From positions 1 to 52,824 of the IMG/VR virus record IMGVR_UViG_3300003937_000084: a DNA stretch of 52,824 bases. The stretch is one strand, 5' to 3'. The position numbers were made by a program, and so were the translations under genes. Each line of letters starts with the position of its first letter. Within the stretch, counting starts at the first letter, position 1. This document shows positions 24,575 to 34,518 of this stretch, one piece after another. The notes under the pieces were generated by a model that saw only the letters and a list, made by a program, of their open reading frames with translations, did not search any database and was not told where the DNA came from. Origin of the DNA: a virus.

Positions 24575-24582
24575 TATTTAGG
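24575..24582 (-). promoter_or_regulatory. Variant late octamer (CCTAAATA) for gp13-gp14
   Basis: CCTAAATA lies 23 bp upstream of the gp13 ATG. It differs at one core position from NATAAATA; support is mainly positional. Confidence 0.4.
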
Positions 24583-24583
24583 T

Positions 24584-24964
24584 TTAAGAAGAAATAGTAT
24601 TATAGACATTTGCATTTCCCCGAACCAAAGGATAAGTTGATGACCCAACAGTTACCAAAACATCATAAACATATCTACCTTCAGTTAAATTACTGGTTTG
24701 AGTATCTGTTAATGAAAGTTTCATAACTCCACCATATGCACTAGTTATTCCAACTGAGAATGAAACTGTAGATCCAAGAGTAGCACCAATAGCAACACTT
24801 TTTGCTAAAGCACTTGCACCAGAATATCCTGTTAAATTAAAAGCAGTATTTGAGGTTGTCTTTATATTAAAAATTGTTGAAAAATCTGTTCCACCATAAA
24901 TGCTTAGATTTGCACCATATGGAACTCCAGAATCAGGATCAAAAGTTATGTTCTTAGATGCCAT
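24584..24964 (-). CDS. Small virion protein, BppU-like beta fold suspected
   Basis: A 126-aa beta-rich protein. A GGTDFSTIFNIKTTSNTAFNLTGYSGASALAKS start, a GGVMKLSLTDTQTSNLTEGRYVYDVLV middle and a final G-N-A-N-V-Y strand make the pattern of small phage virion proteins resembling the N-terminal domain of baseplate protein BppU. Such proteins often serve as fibre connectors. It sits between gp13 and the large 2525-aa protein, where T4 has wac and fibre genes. Its first bases overlap the stop of the 60-aa gene. Function beyond structural is inferred. Confidence 0.8.
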   Translation of the reverse strand: MASKNITFDPDSGVPYGANLSIYGGTDFSTIFNIKTTSNTAFNLTGYSGASALAKSVAIGATLGSTVSFSVGITSAYGGVMKLSLTDTQTSNLTEGRYVYDVLVTVGSSTYPLVRGNANVYNTISS

Positions 24965-25136
24965 TTGGTATACCTATTGCATGCATAGTTTCCTGTTGTT
25001 TATAGTAAAGTTTACAGAAACACTTAGCAATATTTCTAAGTTCTTCTCTATCATCACAACTATCTATTTGACTAGATAATTTTGCATATTCAAAACTCTT
25101 AGTTAAATTATCTAAACTTATATCATTTGGATCCAT
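24954..25136 (-). CDS. Small hypothetical protein in the baseplate-neck interval
   Basis: A 60-aa protein with three Cys residues (SCDDREELRNIAKCFCKLYY) and helical character throughout. It overlaps both neighbours by 11-14 bp in different frames, the packing expected of a real phage operon gene. I do not recognise a family. It may be an assembly factor for the adjacent large structural protein. Confidence 0.65.
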   Translation of the reverse strand: MDPNDISLDNLTKSFEYAKLSSQIDSCDDREELRNIAKCFCKLYYKQQETMHAIGIPNGI

Positions 25137-25344
25137 TTATCAACTCCTTTAATAGTAACTTGATTTCTGTAATGTCATCTTTAAGGTTAGCAACTTCTTC
25201 CTCAATAGTCTGTACCTTTTGATGCTCTTTATTTTTCACTTTACGTCTCTCAACGTATTTTTCATGATCTAAAGAGTTTAGATTCAATATGGCACCTGTA
25301 TGTGGATCCCTTACGAGATCCACATAATCTTTTACTTTATGCAT
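25123..25344 (-). CDS. Small coiled-coil hypothetical protein
   Basis: A 73-aa protein. The first 30 residues contain DLVRDPHTGAILNLNSLDHEKYVERRK, and the rest is a coiled-coil heptad (VQTIEEEVANLKDDITEIKLLLKEL). The ATG overlaps the stop of the 2525-aa gene (TAATG), so it is coupled to it. Small coiled-coil proteins with this N-terminal DxxTGAI motif accompany tail genes in many T4-like marine phages, but I cannot name a function. A chaperone or connector for the preceding protein is possible. Confidence 0.72.
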   Translation of the reverse strand: MHKVKDYVDLVRDPHTGAILNLNSLDHEKYVERRKVKNKEHQKVQTIEEEVANLKDDITEIKLLLKELINGSK

Positions 25345-28300
25345 TATGCTAGGGCAATAACTCTTAGGTTTCGGGCTCTTGGTACATATGTTTGATTTGT
25401 ACCCGTCAACAGAATTTTAATTCTGTAGACTTTAAATGACGGCAATTCGTCAATGCTAAAAGTATGTTCTTTAAATTCGATAGAACTACTATCAAAACCA
25501 TATGTAGGAGTTTTAGATACAAATGAATCCGATTCGCCGTTATTGTTTGCAATATCAATAATTTGACCTTTAGAATCAAGGTTCTTATATCCGGGGAAAG
25601 GAATAAAGATTGGATCAAATCCGTCTTTATTACTGATAGCATATAATACTCTAGCATCACAGAAATCATTAACGTGAGCATCAAAGATAACTTTTAAAGA
25701 AGTTGCTGCATTTTCCAGTCTAATTTCTTTAGAAATATACTGACAAGCAGTTGGATCTGTCAAAATTCCTTTAACTCTAGAATCATTTGCAATATCCGTA
25801 ATTTGACTATCAATTCTGTTAGAAGTGAGAATAGTACTAACTCTTTGACCATCAATTACTGGAGAAATATGGGAATCTGTAGTTACCATATTAACTCTCA
25901 TTTGCATAGATTTAGCACCTTCAATGTTTGTTAACTTAGCATCTTCATTAACCTTAGAACAAATTAATCTTGTACTGCTAAGATAATTTGGCGTATTTGG
26001 AACAATTGGTTCAAACCCAGCATCAAGATAAGCAATCTCGTTGCCACTTAAACTTTGACCAGTTACTGTTCTAACTTCCGCGCTAATAGAAGTTCCTCTT
26101 GTAGTAACATTTTGAATGATTGGAGTGATAATTTCAAATGGCATGTTTTGAGTTGCCTTAACGTTTTGTCCTCCAGTAGATCCAGTAATTCCCATATAAA
26201 GTTTAGGGAATCCAAGTGCATCTTCACTTCTATCATCATTATCAACGTTAAATTTCTCAGACATATCAAGTTTGATGTTATAGGAATCGAAGGTAATCGA
26301 ACTTCCTATAGAAACGTCGCTTAAGGTATGAGTTTTATTAACTCTATGGAGGCAAACTCCACCAAGTTCATATTTGTAAACAGGAGTTCCGGTTGAGTAA
26401 GTAATAGGATTACTTCCTCTAGAAATACTTCCACCAATAGTGTTTCCATCTACACTACTGTATTCTATGACTTCTTCTCCAATCAAGAGGTATCCTCTAT
26501 TCGTAGATCCAACACTGACATTTTCAAAGTTAGAGAATGCTGTTGCACTTTCAACAGAAAGACCTGATGTAGAATTGGAAGAATATGCACTAGTCAATTT
26601 GGTTGGTTTAACATCTGGAAGAACTCCAGAAATAATTACTCTATTATCTGTAAAGTACATTCCATGATTTTGATGGTTAACCTTAATGTGAAGTCCATCA
26701 GTAACTTCATTGATTGAAGCAATTTGAACATTTCCACCAGGTGCAGCGGGTAAATTGTTATTCAAAGTTTGAGCAACACCCACACTATTAAAGTAATTCA
26801 ACTGTGGACCACCAACAGTAAAATCTCCCTGAACATTATCTAGAATCAGTTCACTAGTTTTACCAATTCCAGAAACAGTAAGTCTTACATTTTTACCAAC
26901 AGATCCAGCACCAATAGTATTAATTCCGACAACATCACCAGTTTGATATCCATTACCACCAGATCCAGTGATGGTTGCGGAAGTAACTTGTCCATTGGTA
27001 ACAGCAACAGTTGCTTGAGCACCTCTACCACTTCCTGACAATGTTACTAGATTGACTCCAGTAAATGTATGAGATCCATCAGTTGGTGTTAAACCAATAC
27101 CTGCATTAGAGATTGCCAATGCTGTTCTTGGAATAGTTCCAGCAACACCAATTAAAGTACCTGTAGCATTTGTTTTGTTAACATGACTTGCTCCCTGGAA
27201 GAAAGTATTACCAAGTTGATATCCAGAATCTTGTACAGTAGTTCCAAGTCCAACTCTAATAGTTCTGGAAGAAACTTCAAGACAATCAGGTTGAAGAACA
27301 GGTATTTGTCTGTTACCTTCAGTTAACTTTGGACTATAGAAATCAATAGTACCAGACTCAAGGAAATCTGCCCTATACATAACAAATTTAAGATCTTCCC
27401 ACTGACTTGCTTCCCATGTAGAAGCATTCTGAGATTTGAATAGTGATCCTAGATATGGTTGGTTTGAGATAAACGCATCACTTAGAAGATCATTCTCACC
27501 AATTCTAGAAATATAAACACTATACTTGGTAGAGTTTGACGCTAAAGCAATTGCATACTCTGATCCTCCTTCCAAGAACACAGGAGCTTTAAATTCAATT
27601 GTTGTTGCCACTGATCCATCAGGCGAAATTTCAATATCTGCAGGATCAAGAACAATCTCAGAGAATGGAAGAATTTTCTGTGTTGGGAAACCATTTTGCA
27701 TGGTTCTAAGTTGGAAGACACATGGAATATCCATATCATCTTTTGTTCTAAAGTAAATATCGCACTTAGTGACAAATACTCCAGATTCTTCCTCAACTAA
27801 GAATGATTGTGCAAGTGGGTCATACCAACCAACTGTATTCTCTGTGCTTGTCTGACCTACAACCTGAGATCCAACAACCTGAGTTCCAAGATTCGTATTT
27901 ACATTTCTTTCTTGGAATTCTTGTCTTCTTTCAATTCTAGCATTTCTAACTGAGATGATATTTTCCTGAACTGTTTCAAGTGTTCCCGAGGCAGCAAATG
28001 CTTCTTCGGCAATTGTTGTTGCAACATCTGGATCATTATCCTCATCATTAGTAAGAGTGAAAGTTTTAGTTCCTGTTTCAAATCTTGGGTGATTGACTGA
28101 GTTGGGGTTTGGAATGAAGAAACTACCTATTAGATTTGCAGAAAGATCTGATACAAGTCTATGTCCTGTTATGACTGCTTCTGCGCCACTTGTGGTGCCT
28201 TTTAGAATCATTTCCTCAGCAATACGACCAGAATATTCACCTTGAGCTTCATTTGATAATGAGAATGTATCAACATTCAAGATCGTTGATGTTGCAGAAT

Positions 28301-31300
28301 ATACTGCAGGTAGAGATGTTCCGTTATAAGGATCTTCTCTAAACACTTGATCGGGTGCGTTATATTCACCTTCTCTATGATTTGATTGAGCAACTCTAAA
28401 GGTAATTTTTGCTTCTTCTCCAATCAATTGTCTTGTGACAGGTCCAAGTCCTGGTCTAGACATCCTACCAATAACAGTTTCGCCAACCTGGAATGATCCA
28501 GATGTCATTAAAATTTCAAGGAGTTTTGGAACACAATACTTGTCAACTTGTTCTCCATCGAAAAATGCATGCATTCTCGTAAGAGGTTTCATTTTCTTAG
28601 AAACAAATTCAACATTTCTTGATCTCATAAACGGAATGAGATCTCTACTTACAGTTCTGTCTCCTACAGATTCACGATCAAATTGTTCATGAACAAATAA
28701 CTGAGAACCCGTCCTTGATTGTTGTTCAGTTCTAATTGTCTCTCTAACAGTGTCCTCAATGGTTGTTGTGGTTGTATCTTCGACCCATCTTGCAGTTCCA
28801 CTACCACCATTGATCCAACCACCAACGCCTCTTCTACCACCGGTAGAGACTGTTGTCCTTCTTGTGGTTGTATCATTAAATTCAAATCCAGTCCAATTAG
28901 TCTCCCAAGAATTCCAAACAACAGGAGCAAATCCAGTTTGAGGATCAAGACCTTCTGTTTGTTCAAGAAGTGCAACTTGAGAAGCATAATCACCTTCAAC
29001 ATCAATGACCTTAGGTTCAATCCTTACAGTGTCTACCCAAGTATCAGATGCAGGGTTCAATTCCATTGTTCCCTGCCAAAAACTAATTAAGAATGGCGTT
29101 ACACTTTCTGTTCTAGTTGCAAATGGTTGATTAATATACTCAACTTCACTGTAATCCAGTGTGATTACATCATTTGCTTTTCTTATATTATTTCCCTCAA
29201 CAACTGCAAAATTTAGGTCTGCTGTTGGATCTACATTTACAACTGGTCCAAAAATAAGATCAATAGAGTTTGTATAATGTCTGGGTCTTATTTCTTTGTG
29301 AGCCCTATCAATACTATTCTTGATTGGTGCGCTTGTTTCTTGAGTATTAAATCCAGTAAAATTATCAACAAAGAAACCAGATTTAAATCTATTCAATCCC
29401 TCGCCATCTGGAACAAACAGATTTGCTGTATTTGCTTCAAGTAAAGATAAAGATGTATAATATTCAAGACTTGAGATTCTATTCTCAAGCTTCTTAATAT
29501 CTTTCATCTGATATCTCTTATGCTCTAAGAATCTTAAAGACGCCTGACTGACTTTATAGAGATATGGTGGAAGAGTAACTGTAGCAACTTCCAAAGCATT
29601 GTCAATTGGATTTGGAGGTTGTGGAATTTCTGATGGTGTTCCATATAAAATTTGGAACTTACCTTTTTTATCTAAGAAAACTCTATCAATTCTTCCAAGA
29701 TAATGACTAAATGTTGTTAAGATTGATTCATCAGATGCTAAAGCATTTGATGCTGAATTTCCATCAGCATTAAATGATCTTCCAAAAAATTCAAGAGGAG
29801 ATCTTGCCCCTTCAACAACCGTATATTCAGAAACTCTTGGTCTAATGTCAAGTATATCAGTATTAGCATCACCATTTATACCTTTAATTTCTGTACTATA
29901 ATCAAAGTTTTTGTAAGATTCTACACTAGTAAGGTCTCCATTATCAGTTGAATCAAAAGATGCACTCTTATAATAAATTTTCAGTTTCTTAGCAGGAGCA
30001 GATTTATTTTCTTTTCTTATAATTCTTCCCTGATCATAGAATGTATCCTCTTGACCAGTTCTAAATTTATAGTTTTCTGAAATATCAAAACTATCAGAGG
30101 TAATAACGGATACAGTTGCTTGAATTGCCGTCTCCTGGAAAATTACAGTTTCTCCTTCAACAAATTTACTATCATTTTTGGATATATATGAAATTTGTGC
30201 AGATGTAAGGGTTTCTGCAATAATTCCATTTGCTCCAGACGTTTGTCCTATAAAAGATTCTCCAACTGTTAGTTCCCCAGTTGTAGTTGATGTACTATTA
30301 ATATTAATTAAAGAAATTTTTGGTGCTGTAGCATTGTTAGTATCAGAAGATTCAAAAACACCATGAACATCAATGACATCTGGAACATTCAGAGAGATAG
30401 TAGCATCTTGAACTCTGGTTCCATATGGATAATTGCCCCCACCATAGACCAATCCATCATTTAAGGTTGTTGATCCAATACCAGAAGATGCACTATTTGA
30501 TTTATCCACAATAATAGATTTGACTCTATTTTTAATTTTAATTTTTGATGTGGGTTTAACCTTCTTCAAGGAAACAATTAAAGAAGCACCCGTATCATTA
30601 GACCCAAGACCAAAAATGTTTAGTGCTGTCCCCCCACTAGCAATAGTGAGTTTATCGGCAGACAATGCTTCAGTTGTACCATCTGATCTAATTAGAGCAT
30701 ATCTTTCTTCATCAAATGGCAAGAATGTTTCATTTGGACCTGCAGATATATTAGAAGAGAGTTGTCCACTAGCAATATCAACACTCAGAACTTTTCTTAT
30801 AGTTAAACTTGCATTAGTAAAATCTACAGATTCGATATCAGTTCTTGGTAATCTAGTATAAAGAGTGCTATCCGAGGAAGGATCAAGTTTTGTAGTTACT
30901 AATCTAAAGTCATTAACGTCAACTGATCTAGTTGGAAGAGATCCTCTAACAATTCCGGGAACAGGAGTAACTGAAGCAATTTGAATAGAATCAGTATCAA
31001 CACTTGTAACTCTTCCCATAGTGGGATCAGTGATGGTTGCTGATGGGTTTGTATATTCTACAAGATTTCCAACCTTAAATAATCCTGGAAGAACGTCATT
31101 AGTGCTTTTTACCGTGCTGATTCCACCAGAAGCTTTAGTAATTGTTGCTACTCCAACCGCGATTATTGGAGTCTGAACAACATCAGCAGCAAAAGTGGAG
31201 ACACCGGTCAATCTGTTATTACTTCCAAAAACAGATTTTACATCTGATAATGTATAAGATGTTACTGCTGTAGCAATTCTACCATCATTAATACCATTAA

Positions 31301-32921
31301 ATACTAAAGGTTCATTGGGGATAAAATCTCCCTCAACTTCATAAACTGATACTGCATTTGAGTTTGAAATTGCATCTTTAAGGAATGCAGTTGCACCACT
31401 CCTACTACCTTGTATAAAAGTAGGAACAGAGAGACTTGTTGCTTGATTGAGAACTAAATCTACGGTTGTTTGAACGTCAAACAACGAAAGGTTCCACTCA
31501 TTAATGGTATCATTAGATGTGTTGTAAGATCCAGATTCTAATCTATAATCATATACTCTAGCAACACCAATCTCTCTACCTGCTGGTGCAGGAGTACCAC
31601 CAGTTCCATCTGTTGCAAGACCAACTCTTTGATCCCTTAAACTAAGAATATATGTATTACCAACTCCAACATCAGGTGATCTCCAAGTTCTATTAACTCT
31701 TAAAGTTGGACCAGTATTATAAATTATTGATTGATCTTCAATAGTTGCAGTTGTTCTTGGCTTAGGAACATCAATAAAAGTTACACTACTAATATCAATA
31801 TCATAACCTCGCACAAATGCTCTACCTGGAGAGAATTTGTATAGCATGAGGTCATCAGATGGAGTTTGTCCTCCAAACGTTAATTGACCTGCGCTATATA
31901 TTCCTCTATTTCCAACTCCATTGTTAAGCGATTCATGTACAGATAAATCAAATGCTTTTACATAATAATCACCAGATTCTGCATATGTTCTACTTGCAAG
32001 AATATCTGTCCAATCTTTATATCCTACTCCACCACCAAGATCTCCTCTTTTGGTTTGAGATTTGATATTTCCCGATTCAATAATAGATAATTCAACAAAT
32101 TGATCATCATTGTAGTCAGTTAATGGTTTTTTAAATAAACTTAACGAAATCTTAAGTCTATCTGCACCTGGTGCCGAGTAGTTATTAAATCCTTGAGAAT
32201 TATCATTTAATGCCTCATCTTCATCAGCATTTACAATTTCTTCGCTTACAAACAGACCAATTCTATAATTAGGATTATTTCCATATTGATCAAGAATTAA
32301 AGTTTCTGTATTAACATTAACAAAATGCCCATGAACGAAATACACTCCTTCTTGAATTTGGAAAGCAGATCCAGTAGCAGCTGCCTCGTCGGGAATTGTT
32401 GTTGCAAAAGGAGCTCCAATAGCAATACTAGTATTCCCAAGAAGACCAGAAGAAATAATCTGATTGCACGTTAAATTTTCGCCATCAGAGAAAGTTTGAG
32501 TTGCATTATTTGCGGTGCTTGAATTTAAATAGTTAATGTATAGAGTAAGATTTCCTCTCTCAGAATCTTCTGGAAGAAGGACTTTATCTACAACAGCACT
32601 TACTCCAGAAGATTCTCCCGTAATTTTAGTTCCAACTAATTGTTCAGCATATGCTGCTACAGGAACTCCTAGATAAGTATTTTGTAATTGAACACAGTAA
32701 TATAATTGAGTATATCCTGTATTGCCAGGAATTACTTTTGCACCTTCTTTGAAAAAATGCTGACCAAATTTTTCAATCTGATTTTGAAGAATCGATTGTA
32801 AAGTAGTTAATTCTCTTGCCTGAACTGGATATCCAGGTTTAAATAACACCTTATGGTAGTCATCTACCGGATCAAAGTCATCAAAATATGGTGCTACATT
32901 AAGGTTCGTTTGCTGTGGCAT
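25344..32921 (-). CDS. Giant baseplate/tail protein (2525 aa), DUF4815-like N-terminus, in place of gp9-gp12
   Basis: A 2525-aa single reading frame. The N-terminus (VAPYFDDFDPVDDYHKVLFKPGYPVQARELTTLQSILQNQIEKFGQHFFKEGAKVIPG) resembles DUF4815-type tail proteins. The middle has long helices (KRYQMKDIKKLENRISSLEYYTSLSLLEANTANLF) before a Gly/Thr/Arg-rich part. A later part (VGWYDPLAQSFLV, CDIYFRTKDD, GFPTQKILPFSEI, FKAPVFLEGGSEYAI) is a conserved tail domain. Near the C-terminus are a GRGAQATV beta repeat and a GYLLIGEEVIEY module shared with gp7 and gp15. It occupies the place of T4 genes 9-12 after gp8, so it may supply gp10-like wedge and fibre functions; identity to gp10 is not proven. Confidence 0.85.
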   Translation of the reverse strand: MPQQTNLNVAPYFDDFDPVDDYHKVLFKPGYPVQARELTTLQSILQNQIEKFGQHFFKEGAKVIPGNTGYTQLYYCVQLQNTYLGVPVAAYAEQLVGTKITGESSGVSAVVDKVLLPEDSERGNLTLYINYLNSSTANNATQTFSDGENLTCNQIISSGLLGNTSIAIGAPFATTIPDEAAATGSAFQIQEGVYFVHGHFVNVNTETLILDQYGNNPNYRIGLFVSEEIVNADEDEALNDNSQGFNNYSAPGADRLKISLSLFKKPLTDYNDDQFVELSIIESGNIKSQTKRGDLGGGVGYKDWTDILASRTYAESGDYYVKAFDLSVHESLNNGVGNRGIYSAGQLTFGGQTPSDDLMLYKFSPGRAFVRGYDIDISSVTFIDVPKPRTTATIEDQSIIYNTGPTLRVNRTWRSPDVGVGNTYILSLRDQRVGLATDGTGGTPAPAGREIGVARVYDYRLESGSYNTSNDTINEWNLSLFDVQTTVDLVLNQATSLSVPTFIQGSRSGATAFLKDAISNSNAVSVYEVEGDFIPNEPLVFNGINDGRIATAVTSYTLSDVKSVFGSNNRLTGVSTFAADVVQTPIIAVGVATITKASGGISTVKSTNDVLPGLFKVGNLVEYTNPSATITDPTMGRVTSVDTDSIQIASVTPVPGIVRGSLPTRSVDVNDFRLVTTKLDPSSDSTLYTRLPRTDIESVDFTNASLTIRKVLSVDIASGQLSSNISAGPNETFLPFDEERYALIRSDGTTEALSADKLTIASGGTALNIFGLGSNDTGASLIVSLKKVKPTSKIKIKNRVKSIIVDKSNSASSGIGSTTLNDGLVYGGGNYPYGTRVQDATISLNVPDVIDVHGVFESSDTNNATAPKISLININSTSTTTGELTVGESFIGQTSGANGIIAETLTSAQISYISKNDSKFVEGETVIFQETAIQATVSVITSDSFDISENYKFRTGQEDTFYDQGRIIRKENKSAPAKKLKIYYKSASFDSTDNGDLTSVESYKNFDYSTEIKGINGDANTDILDIRPRVSEYTVVEGARSPLEFFGRSFNADGNSASNALASDESILTTFSHYLGRIDRVFLDKKGKFQILYGTPSEIPQPPNPIDNALEVATVTLPPYLYKVSQASLRFLEHKRYQMKDIKKLENRISSLEYYTSLSLLEANTANLFVPDGEGLNRFKSGFFVDNFTGFNTQETSAPIKNSIDRAHKEIRPRHYTNSIDLIFGPVVNVDPTADLNFAVVEGNNIRKANDVITLDYSEVEYINQPFATRTESVTPFLISFWQGTMELNPASDTWVDTVRIEPKVIDVEGDYASQVALLEQTEGLDPQTGFAPVVWNSWETNWTGFEFNDTTTRRTTVSTGGRRGVGGWINGGSGTARWVEDTTTTTIEDTVRETIRTEQQSRTGSQLFVHEQFDRESVGDRTVSRDLIPFMRSRNVEFVSKKMKPLTRMHAFFDGEQVDKYCVPKLLEILMTSGSFQVGETVIGRMSRPGLGPVTRQLIGEEAKITFRVAQSNHREGEYNAPDQVFREDPYNGTSLPAVYSATSTILNVDTFSLSNEAQGEYSGRIAEEMILKGTTSGAEAVITGHRLVSDLSANLIGSFFIPNPNSVNHPRFETGTKTFTLTNDEDNDPDVATTIAEEAFAASGTLETVQENIISVRNARIERRQEFQERNVNTNLGTQVVGSQVVGQTSTENTVGWYDPLAQSFLVEEESGVFVTKCDIYFRTKDDMDIPCVFQLRTMQNGFPTQKILPFSEIVLDPADIEISPDGSVATTIEFKAPVFLEGGSEYAIALASNSTKYSVYISRIGENDLLSDAFISNQPYLGSLFKSQNASTWEASQWEDLKFVMYRADFLESGTIDFYSPKLTEGNRQIPVLQPDCLEVSSRTIRVGLGTTVQDSGYQLGNTFFQGASHVNKTNATGTLIGVAGTIPRTALAISNAGIGLTPTDGSHTFTGVNLVTLSGSGRGAQATVAVTNGQVTSATITGSGGNGYQTGDVVGINTIGAGSVGKNVRLTVSGIGKTSELILDNVQGDFTVGGPQLNYFNSVGVAQTLNNNLPAAPGGNVQIASINEVTDGLHIKVNHQNHGMYFTDNRVIISGVLPDVKPTKLTSAYSSNSTSGLSVESATAFSNFENVSVGSTNRGYLLIGEEVIEYSSVDGNTIGGSISRGSNPITYSTGTPVYKYELGGVCLHRVNKTHTLSDVSIGSSITFDSYNIKLDMSEKFNVDNDDRSEDALGFPKLYMGITGSTGGQNVKATQNMPFEIITPIIQNVTTRGTSISAEVRTVTGQSLSGNEIAYLDAGFEPIVPNTPNYLSSTRLICSKVNEDAKLTNIEGAKSMQMRVNMVTTDSHISPVIDGQRVSTILTSNRIDSQITDIANDSRVKGILTDPTACQYISKEIRLENAATSLKVIFDAHVNDFCDARVLYAISNKDGFDPIFIPFPGYKNLDSKGQIIDIANNNGESDSFVSKTPTYGFDSSSIEFKEHTFSIDELPSFKVYRIKILLTGTNQTYVPRARNLRVIALA

Positions 32922-32927
32922 AATTCT

Positions 32928-34478
32928 TTAGAACTGCAAAATAATTTTGATATCTTCTTTTTGGTTAGATGATCTAGTAATTGAAGGTCTGTTATCAACG
33001 TAAATAATATTTCCTGCGTGTTTTTTAACCTCAGGACCTGCAATTCCACTTGTAAATGACTGACCAAGATAATATGTACGACTATTTATTACGGTTGTGA
33101 TACCAGTAAAGTTCGCATCAATCTCCAAAATAGATCCAGTTGAGGGTGTAATTTGAATATTTCCTCCAGTATCTGGAGAAGATGTAAATTCATTTACATT
33201 AAATCCATAGGTTGGGTTTGTAATTCCAACTCCTGCAGTTGTAAACCCAAAAGAAGTTTTATCCTGCCAATACTTAAGAACACCCGTAGTTTGATTGTAA
33301 CTAACAACTCTACCAACAGCAGTTGATGCTGTCGCAACAGTTTGAGTAAATGTTGAGTCCGCATCAAAAAGAGCAGAACTATATCCAATTCCAGTCAGTT
33401 TAATTGCATTAAGAACACTTGCTTTATCGGAGGTCAATACATTTCCAGTTGAAACTTCTGGATTTTCAATAACACCTACTCTTGCAATTTGGTTTCCCGT
33501 AATAAAATCAGGATTTTCGTTATCATTTTCAATTCTAGAATATAATAAAACATTGTATGCACCCAACTCTCTATAGATGTCTTTTCCATGGCCACCTTGA
33601 GGAGGCACAATAACATCAAATCTTGGAATTGTAGTTCCAGTTGGAACATTACCACTAGATAGATTTACATTCCCATAACTGTAATTAGATCCTTGATTGG
33701 AAATAGTAACCCCACTAATCTTAGAATCTGCTCCAACTGTTATCGTACACTCTGCACCAGATCCATCACCTTCAATCGGAACTCTCGTATAAGTTGAGTT
33801 AGCAGTTCCAATACCAACTCCAGCATTAGTAACTGTTACGATCTTAATTGATCCATCCACAGCATTATCTCTAACAGGAGCATTATCTCCACTAGATCCC
33901 CAGTTAGCAGGAACTGGCATAAAATCTGTAGACTCAAATTTTACAACTTCATTTGCTTTGATAGTATAAAGATACTTCCAAATATATCCATCACCACTTG
34001 ATCCAGCAGATCTTGGTTCTAAATCAGTGAATGTTGGTTCATCTAGAGATGGTCTTCCATTTGGATTATCTGGATCGGTTCCGTTCTGAAGGCAAATATA
34101 AACTCTAAAATCACTATTCAACACATAATAAAATGCGGAATATAAATTAGTTGCACCAGATACGGATGCAGTGTTACTAACACTGTAATCATGCCTATAC
34201 ATGTCATATGTTGTACCCGATGTCCAAGTTCTTTTAGGAATTACTTGCCTAACATCAGAAGAATTAATTTTCTTCACAGCGATCATTGTATCCCAATAAT
34301 CATTCTCCTCAGCAAAATTATCTTTTGGTGCAGGGGGTGATGCATCCCAGTCACTTTGATAATCTGATGGATTTGGTAATCCAATAAAAGAATAATATGC
34401 GTTGGAACTGGAACTAACTCCAGATATAAAATTTTTCGCATTCAAAATTCTAATTTGATCAGTTATAATTGCAGCCAT
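32928..34478 (-). CDS. 8: Baseplate wedge protein gp8
   Basis: A 516-aa protein (T4 gp8 is 334 aa). Family segments are YYSFIGLPNPSD near the start, ENDYWDTMIAVKKINSSDVRQVIPKRTWTSGTTYDMYRHD, DFRVYICLQNG, EPTFTDLEPRSAG and SGDGYIWKYLYTI, which align with T4 gp8 segments around VIPRRDW and GDGYVWEYLF. It forms part of the wedge that holds the gp7/gp10 arm. After about residue 195 an insert with NAGVGIGTAN and a GDGSGAECTI/GSNYSYG beta repeat of the kind found in gp14 explains much of the extra length. An AATAAATA element lies 28 bp upstream. Confidence 0.92.
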   Translation of the reverse strand: MAAIITDQIRILNAKNFISGVSSSSNAYYSFIGLPNPSDYQSDWDASPPAPKDNFAEENDYWDTMIAVKKINSSDVRQVIPKRTWTSGTTYDMYRHDYSVSNTASVSGATNLYSAFYYVLNSDFRVYICLQNGTDPDNPNGRPSLDEPTFTDLEPRSAGSSGDGYIWKYLYTIKANEVVKFESTDFMPVPANWGSSGDNAPVRDNAVDGSIKIVTVTNAGVGIGTANSTYTRVPIEGDGSGAECTITVGADSKISGVTISNQGSNYSYGNVNLSSGNVPTGTTIPRFDVIVPPQGGHGKDIYRELGAYNVLLYSRIENDNENPDFITGNQIARVGVIENPEVSTGNVLTSDKASVLNAIKLTGIGYSSALFDADSTFTQTVATASTAVGRVVSYNQTTGVLKYWQDKTSFGFTTAGVGITNPTYGFNVNEFTSSPDTGGNIQITPSTGSILEIDANFTGITTVINSRTYYLGQSFTSGIAGPEVKKHAGNIIYVDNRPSITRSSNQKEDIKIILQF

Positions 34479-34505
34479 TTTGTCCCAGTTTAATGGAGTT
34501 TTTTT

Positions 34506-34513
34506 TATTTATT
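34506..34513 (-). promoter_or_regulatory. Late promoter octamer (AATAAATA) for gp8 and the 2525-aa gene
   Basis: AATAAATA on the minus strand, 28 bp upstream of the gp8 ATG, in the short gap after gp7. Confidence 0.58.
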
Positions 34514-34518
34514 AAACA

